DNA of 19,436 nt from Patescibacteria group bacterium (GTDB lineage Bacteria; Patescibacteriota; Microgenomatia; UBA1400; PJMF01): contig JAHJBU010000071.1 of the NCBI GenBank assembly GCA_018813375.1, forward strand, positions 1-19,436, in the 5' to 3' direction. The notes under the pieces are model-generated. The model did no database searches, was not told where the DNA came from, and was given only the letters and a program-made list of their open reading frames with translations. Positions 15,283 to 19,436 of the stretch are shown here, in pieces; positions within the stretch are counted from its first letter, which is position 1; every line of letters starts with the position of its first letter. A program made the translations under genes and the position numbers.

Positions 15283-15837
15283 TTATAAACTGCGAATAGT
15301 AGTGCTAGCTGTGAAAGTTTCTTCAACAATATCTCTTGCCTTATCTACCCCAAGAGTTCCCTTTCTGAGTGTAAAAGAAAAATTAACGTGAGGGTGGCTT
15401 TGGTCGTTGTTTTGTGTACAAGTAAAGTTGATGCTACCACCTACAATTTCTACTGCATCAGACGTCAGATATATGCCTGAGTTAGAGGCGATTTTATCAA
15501 TTCCATCATCATCTTCAACCACTAGGGTAGTCTCTTCTCCATCCATTGAGCGAAATTTAATTTCAGTCATATCGGGGATACATTTATCACCGTCACTATT
15601 TGGTACAATTTCGATTGCATTGCGCAGTAAAAACTCAATTTGAGTTAAAGCATGCTGACCTTCTTGCTTGACTAGCTGAGCGCTATTTACTTTAGCTCCA
15701 CTGATTAAAAAAGTCATAAATAGAGTTGAGGCAGTTAAAAGCATTATGACAGTTAATGTAATTACGATAAGTAGTTCAATCAAGGTAAAGCCTGCCTGCT
15801 GATAGGCACGTGCCCTAAAAATAAAATTTTTCTTCAT
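15283..15837 (-). CDS. Minor prepilin, PilW/GspJ-like, on the opposite strand
   Basis: This 184-residue prepilin has a 16-residue leader ending AYQQAG, cleavage before FTLIE, Glu at +5, a hydrophobic helix, and then VKQEGQHALTQIEFLLRNAIEIVP, the J-class (PilW/GspJ) pattern. The C-terminal domain is beta-rich with two cysteines. It occupies exactly the J place in an H-I-J-K series but is encoded on the reverse strand, convergent with the PilV-like gene and divergent from the PilX-like gene. It therefore needs its own promoter, and a TGCTACACT box lies 7 bases before its ATG. GspJ/PilW pilins join the tip complex that primes fibre assembly. Confidence 0.88.
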   Translation of the reverse strand: MKKNFIFRARAYQQAGFTLIELLIVITLTVIMLLTASTLFMTFLISGAKVNSAQLVKQEGQHALTQIEFLLRNAIEIVPNSDGDKCIPDMTEIKFRSMDGEETTLVVEDDDGIDKIASNSGIYLTSDAVEIVGGSINFTCTQNNDQSHPHVNFSFTLRKGTLGVDKARDIVEETFTASTTIRSL

Positions 15838-15844
15838 ATTAATA

Positions 15845-15853
15845 AGTGTAGCA
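15845..15853 (-). promoter_or_regulatory. Candidate extended -10 promoter for the reversed PilW-like gene
   Basis: The reverse strand reads TGCTACACT, a TGn plus TACACT box with four of six matches, ending 7 bases before the ATG at 15837. Transcription would start at or next to the ATG (leaderless). No Shine-Dalgarno site is present. Confidence 0.4.
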
Positions 15854-15863
15854 TGGTCTCTTA

Positions 15864-15892
15864 TTGCAGTTTAGTGAGAAATTTCTTATGAT
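15864..15892 (+). promoter_or_regulatory. Promoter for the PilX-like gene and pilMNO
   Basis: TTGCAG (15864-15869) and TATGAT (15887-15892) are exactly 17 bases apart, each close to the sigma-70 consensus (four and five of six). The -10 ends 9 bases before the ATG at 15902, so the message has almost no leader. It is needed because the reversed gene cuts the plus-strand operon in two. Confidence 0.6.
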
Positions 15893-15901
15893 GTATGTTA
15901 G

Positions 15902-16672
15902 ATGAAATTTAGATCAACTTCTCAATCTGGGCAAGTAGGGTTAGTTGTGTTGCTAATTATGACCGGCATGCTAACTATTGGCATGTCATTAGCTACTAGA
16001 ACCACCCAAGAAGCTTTTTTATCTGGAAAAGAATCAGACTCTGCCAGAGTCTTTAATGCTGCAGAGCAAGGAGTTGAACAAGCTCTTTCTAGTGATTTAG
16101 ATTTTCCAGGAGAGTCTATCTCTGGAACAGTTGAGGACCTTGATGGGATTGATGTGGAATATACAATTAATAAAATTAATAACTTAGAAACAAGATTATT
16201 CGAAGGTATATCTGTGGGAGTAGATGTGACTGGGGCTGGCGATGGTGACTTTTTACAAATAGATTGGTCTCATGATACTGATTGTCTAACTGATATAGCT
16301 TCTATTATAGCCTCGGTGTATTACGATGGTGCTGGAATTACTCAGGCAAGATACTATCCCTTAGGAGGTTGCGATAGAAGCGATGGTTTTGATTTAGGTG
16401 GCGTGATTGACGAGAATGGTTATAAGCGTCGTTATAATCTGCCTCTATTAGCTGGTGATTTTTTAGTTAGGATTAAACCGGTTTACAATGACACCCATGT
16501 TAAGATTTCAAGTAGTGACTTTACTATGTCAGCTCAGTATTATTCTGTTAGGTCAGAGGCTACTAGTGAAAACAGCAATGAAGCTAGGATAGTTGAAGTT
16601 AACAGGTCTCTTTCCTCTGCTCCATCAATATTTGATTATGCAATCTACAGTGGTAATAGTTTAACAAAATAA
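15902..16672 (+). CDS. PilX/GspK-like minor pilin
   Basis: This 256-residue protein has a short basic leader ending SQSG and then QVGLVVLLIMTGMLTIGMSLATRTTQEAF, which matches the PilX N-terminal pattern. Mature position 5 is hydrophobic, not Glu, as in GspK, the pseudopilin that caps the tip. AARVFNAAEQGVEQAL-type sequence (residues about 44-62) is also typical of PilX (AAEAG). The large C-terminal domain, rich in Asp and Gly, has two cysteines and is unlike anything I can name. It is the fourth member of the H-I-J-K set. It starts a plus-strand unit that continues into pilM after 23 bases. Assignment is by N-terminal pattern, size (the K pilin is the largest) and order. Confidence 0.85.
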   Translation: MKFRSTSQSGQVGLVVLLIMTGMLTIGMSLATRTTQEAFLSGKESDSARVFNAAEQGVEQALSSDLDFPGESISGTVEDLDGIDVEYTINKINNLETRLFEGISVGVDVTGAGDGDFLQIDWSHDTDCLTDIASIIASVYYDGAGITQARYYPLGGCDRSDGFDLGGVIDENGYKRRYNLPLLAGDFLVRIKPVYNDTHVKISSSDFTMSAQYYSVRSEATSENSNEARIVEVNRSLSSAPSIFDYAIYSGNSLTK

Positions 16673-16695
16673 GGTTTGTAGTTTAAAAAAATATT

Positions 16696-17709
16696 ATGTC
16701 TATTCTTGCTCTCGATATCGGCACTTATACCATCAAAGCCATTAGTGCAAAACCTGGAAAAAAAATAACCATTGAGCGAACGGTTGAGGTTTTTAATCCT
16801 CTGGGAGTAGCTATTCCAAGCGATGAAGCTTTAGGTCAAAAACTATCTGATTTAATTAATTCTCTGATTACCGATTATAAATTGCCGCAAACAGATGTGA
16901 GATTGAGTTTGCCAGAAGCTGTAGTTTCAACCAAGCTAATTGAGTTACCAGTTTTAAGTGACGCTGAGTTGGCTTCAGCCATTGGCTGGCAAGCTGAACA
17001 GCATATCCCAATTCCTCCTGATCAATTATCTCTGCAGTACCAAGTGCTGTATCGACCAACTAAAGAAAAACAAAATAATGAAAAAATGAGAGTATTGCTG
17101 GTTGGCATACATAGGGATATCGTGGAGAGATATATTAATATTTTTTTAACACTTGGTATTGAGCCTAGGATACTAGAGACACAAATTTTGTCTGTTTTAA
17201 GATCTTTAGATATTGCTATTGAAGAGCCACCTACTCTGGTAGTGCAGATGGGAGCTAGTAGTACCCAGATGGCAATGGTTTATCAGGGTGAGTTAAGGTT
17301 TGTTACTTCGCAAATGACTGGTGGGCAAATTTTAACAGAGGCTTTAAAAAGACAAATTAATCTAGATAAACAACAAGCTGAAGAATATAAACGTACTTAT
17401 GGGCTAGACTCTCAACAGTTTGAGGGAAAAGTTAGAACCATTTTGTTGCCAGCAATAAATATTTTAATCAATGAGATTAAAAAAGCTACTACCTTTTTTG
17501 CCAATCAGAATCCGGGGGTAAGTACTCAGCGAGTACTTTTATCAGGGGGCCCAACTTTGTTACCTGGATTGGTGCAGTATATTACCCAAGAGCTAGGAGT
17601 CGAGGTCCTGGTGGCTGCTCCATTTTCTCAGGCAGAGGGAGTAATCCCTGAGGGCAATCACCCTACCTGGACTGTTTGTATGGGGCTTTTGATGCGTGAG
17701 GAATTTTAA
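16696..17709 (+). CDS. pilM: Type IV pilus assembly protein PilM
   Basis: This 337-residue cytoplasmic actin-like protein binds the N-terminal tail of PilN and links the PilNO membrane complex to PilB/PilC. The actin-type phosphate-1 loop is LDIGTYTIKA at 6-15. VRLSLPEAVVSTKLIELPVLSDAEL and IGWQAEQHIPIP are family hallmarks. A second nucleotide loop is MGASSTQMAMVYQG, and LLSGGPTLLPG is the adenosine motif near the C-terminus. Length is normal, about 350. The start has no Shine-Dalgarno site. Three bases separate its stop from pilN, so pilM, pilN and pilO form one unit. Confidence 0.95.
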   Translation: MSILALDIGTYTIKAISAKPGKKITIERTVEVFNPLGVAIPSDEALGQKLSDLINSLITDYKLPQTDVRLSLPEAVVSTKLIELPVLSDAELASAIGWQAEQHIPIPPDQLSLQYQVLYRPTKEKQNNEKMRVLLVGIHRDIVERYINIFLTLGIEPRILETQILSVLRSLDIAIEEPPTLVVQMGASSTQMAMVYQGELRFVTSQMTGGQILTEALKRQINLDKQQAEEYKRTYGLDSQQFEGKVRTILLPAINILINEIKKATTFFANQNPGVSTQRVLLSGGPTLLPGLVQYITQELGVEVLVAAPFSQAEGVIPEGNHPTWTVCMGLLMREEF

Positions 17710-17712
17710 ATC

Positions 17713-18267
17713 ATGAAGGAAATTAATTTTGTTCGTGGTCGTATTAAAGCTTTAACTAAGTTGGGGCAAAACGACAAAAAATTTTTTAATATTGCTGCGA
17801 TTACAACTTCAGTTTTTCTATTAATTTTAGCTGGGGTTTTGGGGTTTAAATTCTATTTTGTGTCACAGCTTGGTGATATTCAAAGTTCTAGAGAAAATTT
17901 GTTAGAAAGAATTAAATCTAAAGAAGCTACAGAAAAATCTTTTGTGCTATTTGTAAGCAAGTTAAGAGTTTTAAGTGAGATTTTCTCTCAGAGAAAAGAC
18001 AAACAAGACGTAATTGGTTATTTTTCTCAAGTTTTTGGTCCAGATGTCGTCATAGACAGAATTGCTTATGATGCTGATTCTCAACTTTTAGCTTTTGGAT
18101 TATTGTCTAAAGATATTTTTACTTTAGAAACTGTTTTTGACATTTTGGATTCAGAGCAATCAAAACAGCGATTTTCTTCTTTGGCTAAAAGTAATCTACA
18201 AAGAAATAGCGGGGGTACTTATCGGATGCAAATCACAATTGTATTGGGTAAAGAGGGTGAAAAATGA
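17713..18267 (+). CDS. pilN: Type IV pilus assembly protein PilN
   Basis: This 184-residue bitopic membrane protein pairs with PilO and docks on PilM. The N-terminal KEINFVRGR takes the place of the INLLP(W/Y)R motif that binds PilM, so the contact sequence is divergent. One membrane helix (about 27-49) is followed by a coiled-coil stretch (SQLGDIQSSRENLLERIKSKEA) and a small ferredoxin-like domain outside the membrane. Its TGA stop overlaps the pilO ATG by four bases (ATGA). Identity rests on the position between pilM and pilO and on topology; sequence conservation in this family is low. Confidence 0.85.
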   Translation: MKEINFVRGRIKALTKLGQNDKKFFNIAAITTSVFLLILAGVLGFKFYFVSQLGDIQSSRENLLERIKSKEATEKSFVLFVSKLRVLSEIFSQRKDKQDVIGYFSQVFGPDVVIDRIAYDADSQLLAFGLLSKDIFTLETVFDILDSEQSKQRFSSLAKSNLQRNSGGTYRMQITIVLGKEGEK

Positions 18268-19088
18268 AAATAAAGCAGAAACAAAAAATAAATTTTAGAT
18301 CACTAATTATTAACCGTCGCTATTTAGTGATATCAGTGATAATTGGTGTGGCTGGATTGCTAGTAGTTTTTTTAGGTATTACTCCTCAGATTAATCAGAC
18401 CCTTGATCTAAATCGTAAAATTAAGACAGAGCAACAAAAATTAGAATTATTAATCCGAAAAACTTCTGATTTGGAAAATATAGATGCTCAAGAAGCCTAT
18501 GCATCAGTTGATTTGGTAGATCAAGTATTGCCTTCAAAAAAACCTTTGCTAGAATTATTAGCTGTTCTTAGTACCATAGCCGGGAAAAGTGAGGTAGTTT
18601 TTACTAATATGAGTTTATCTCCAGGAAAAATTGCCTCAGAGAGCGCTCAGTTTATAAACAGTGCTAAGAGTAATACTGGGCAAACAAAAGTGACTCCCGT
18701 GATCAAAGAAGACCGTGGTTTTCTAGACGTAGAACTAAAAGTATCTGGTTTATTTAGTAATGTCGAGCAGTTTTTTTTGGATGTTGAAAGGGTAGCTCCG
18801 CTGATTATTATTAAAAGTATATCTTTAAATATCAAGAGTGAAGAAATTATTATGCCTACCGATCAAGTTGATGCTGAATTAGTGCTGAGTGTTTATTATT
18901 TTACTAAAACTGTCTCAGCTTCTTTAGAAAGTTCTTTACCCAGCATTGGTAGTAAAGAGCAAGAAATTATTTCTGAGATTAGTAGCTATTATTATCCATC
19001 AATAGAAGTCCAACAGCAGATAATCGGAGGTGGTTTGGAAGATCTTTTTGGTCTAAATATTCAAGAAATTAAAGAGGCTGGGTTTTAA
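18264..19088 (+). CDS. pilO: Type IV pilus assembly protein PilO
   Basis: This 274-residue bitopic membrane protein is the expected PilO. A short basic tail and one membrane helix (about 20-41) are followed by a coiled coil (NQTLDLNRKIKTEQQKLELLIRKTSDLENI), then VLPSKKPLLELLAVLSTIAG, which matches the PilO pattern around the start of the ferredoxin-like domain, and FLDVELKVSGLFSNVEQFFLDVERVAPLIIIKSISL, a strong PilO signature. About 60 extra residues follow at the C-terminus. It is the last gene of the locus. No pilP or pilQ follows, which suits a cell without an outer membrane. It converges on khpA with a 16-base gap and no clear terminator. Confidence 0.88.
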   Translation: MKIKQKQKINFRSLIINRRYLVISVIIGVAGLLVVFLGITPQINQTLDLNRKIKTEQQKLELLIRKTSDLENIDAQEAYASVDLVDQVLPSKKPLLELLAVLSTIAGKSEVVFTNMSLSPGKIASESAQFINSAKSNTGQTKVTPVIKEDRGFLDVELKVSGLFSNVEQFFLDVERVAPLIIIKSISLNIKSEEIIMPTDQVDAELVLSVYYFTKTVSASLESSLPSIGSKEQEIISEISSYYYPSIEVQQQIIGGGLEDLFGLNIQEIKEAGF

Positions 19089-19104
19089 AAATAGATTAGA
19101 CAGA

Positions 19105-19350
19105 TTAAGCGATTTCTTTAGGTTCAGCTAAGGTGATGTAAGGTCTAATTCCTTCTTTAAGAGCTCTAATCTTAGCAATGCTACGAATAGCATTAATCAC
19201 AGAGCCTTTTTTACCAATCACCTTCCCCATATCATCAGGGTGGACATGAATTAAGAAAGTAGTTCCCTGCTCTTCTTCAACGATTTCAATTTTAACTTCT
19301 TCTGGATGATCAACTAGGTGGATGAGGATAAATTCAAGGAGATTTTTCAT
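19105..19350 (-). CDS. khpA: KH-domain RNA-binding protein KhpA
   Basis: This 81-residue protein is a single type II KH domain of the KhpA (YlqC) family, which binds RNA, often as a dimer or with KhpB. The GxxG loop that grips RNA is GKKG, in GKVIGKKGSVINAIRSI. LLEFILIHLVDHPEEVKIE is the usual N-terminal helix and strand. Length is normal, 75 to 80. It starts two bases after the stop of the partial upstream gene. In many bacteria khpA follows rpsP (ribosomal protein S16), and that fits here. Confidence 0.94.
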   Translation of the reverse strand: MKNLLEFILIHLVDHPEEVKIEIVEEEQGTTFLIHVHPDDMGKVIGKKGSVINAIRSIAKIRALKEGIRPYITLAEPKEIA

Positions 19351-19352
19351 AG

Positions 19353-19436
19353 TTATTTGGCTTTTGTTTCTTTTTTATCTTTAGCAGGTTTTTCTTGAGC
19401 TTGCTTGGCTTTATCAGGTTCTTTAGCAGGTTTTTC
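19353..19436 (-). CDS. C-terminal tail of a cut gene, probably ribosomal protein S16
   Basis: An in-frame 27-residue tail runs from the window edge to a TAA stop. It is made of Lys, Ala, Pro, Glu and Gln only in mixed charge, with EKPAK occurring twice. By itself it has no identifiable fold. The rpsP-khpA pairing common in bacteria makes ribosomal protein S16 with a basic C-terminal extension the best guess. Such low-complexity tails occur on several ribosomal proteins, so the identity is inference. Confidence 0.5.
   Translation of the reverse strand, partial: EKPAKEPDKAKQAQEKPAKDKKETKAK

Noticed and set aside
15407..15643. Plus-strand open frame inside the PilW-like gene
   Set aside because: It is Ser/Ile-rich with no motif and lies antisense to a clear prepilin with a class III signal.
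13875..18267. UGA recoded as glycine, as in some Patescibacteria (Absconditabacteria, Gracilibacteria)
   Set aside because: TGA ends the PKD protein and PilN at the expected lengths with ATGA overlaps, and no in-frame TGA is needed to keep any gene open.

Overview
This is an AT-rich bacterial window read with the standard bacterial code: TGA is a real stop, for example at 13875-13877 and 18265-18267. The content best fits a Patescibacteria (Candidate Phyla Radiation) genome: small, tightly packed genes, type IV pilus genes without the outer-membrane secretin pilQ or pilP, a short DNA polymerase III delta-prime subunit, and few clear Shine-Dalgarno sites. That assignment is inference from gene content; no rRNA is present to prove it, and another monoderm-like lineage is possible.

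Left block (1 to 7080, all minus strand). In transcription order: a delta-prime-like clamp-loader subunit (holB), gyrB, a family II inorganic pyrophosphatase (ppaC), gyrA and tRNA-Ala(GGC). GyrB is interrupted by a 148-residue mini-intein placed exactly between the halves of its TOPRIM motif region, so an active gyrase depends on protein splicing. GyrA has an insertion of about 50 residues and unusual residues in the quinolone pocket. gyrB to gyrA are spaced by 6 to 19 bases and look like one operon that may run on into the tRNA.

Middle and right block (7146 to 19088, plus strand except for one gene). This is a nearly complete type IV pilus locus: assembly ATPase pilB, retraction-type ATPase pilT, platform protein pilC, a large prepilin, prepilin peptidase pilD, an anchored cysteine-rich PKD protein, a GspG-like pilin, a minor-pilin set in GspH-I-J-K (FimU-PilV-PilW-PilX) order, then pilM, pilN and pilO. 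The GspJ/PilW member is encoded in reverse at its expected place, with facing promoters between it and the PilX/GspK-like gene. The parts would work together as follows: PilD trims prepilins, the H-I-J-K set primes the fibre tip, PilB and PilC polymerise the pilin, PilT depolymerises it, and PilMNO aligns the machine in the single membrane.

Right edge (19105 to 19436, minus strand): the KH-domain RNA-binding protein khpA, preceded by the lysine- and alanine-rich C-terminal tail of a gene cut by the window edge, probably ribosomal protein S16.

No stretch longer than 300 bases lacks a gene. No CRISPR array, insertion sequence or rRNA was seen.
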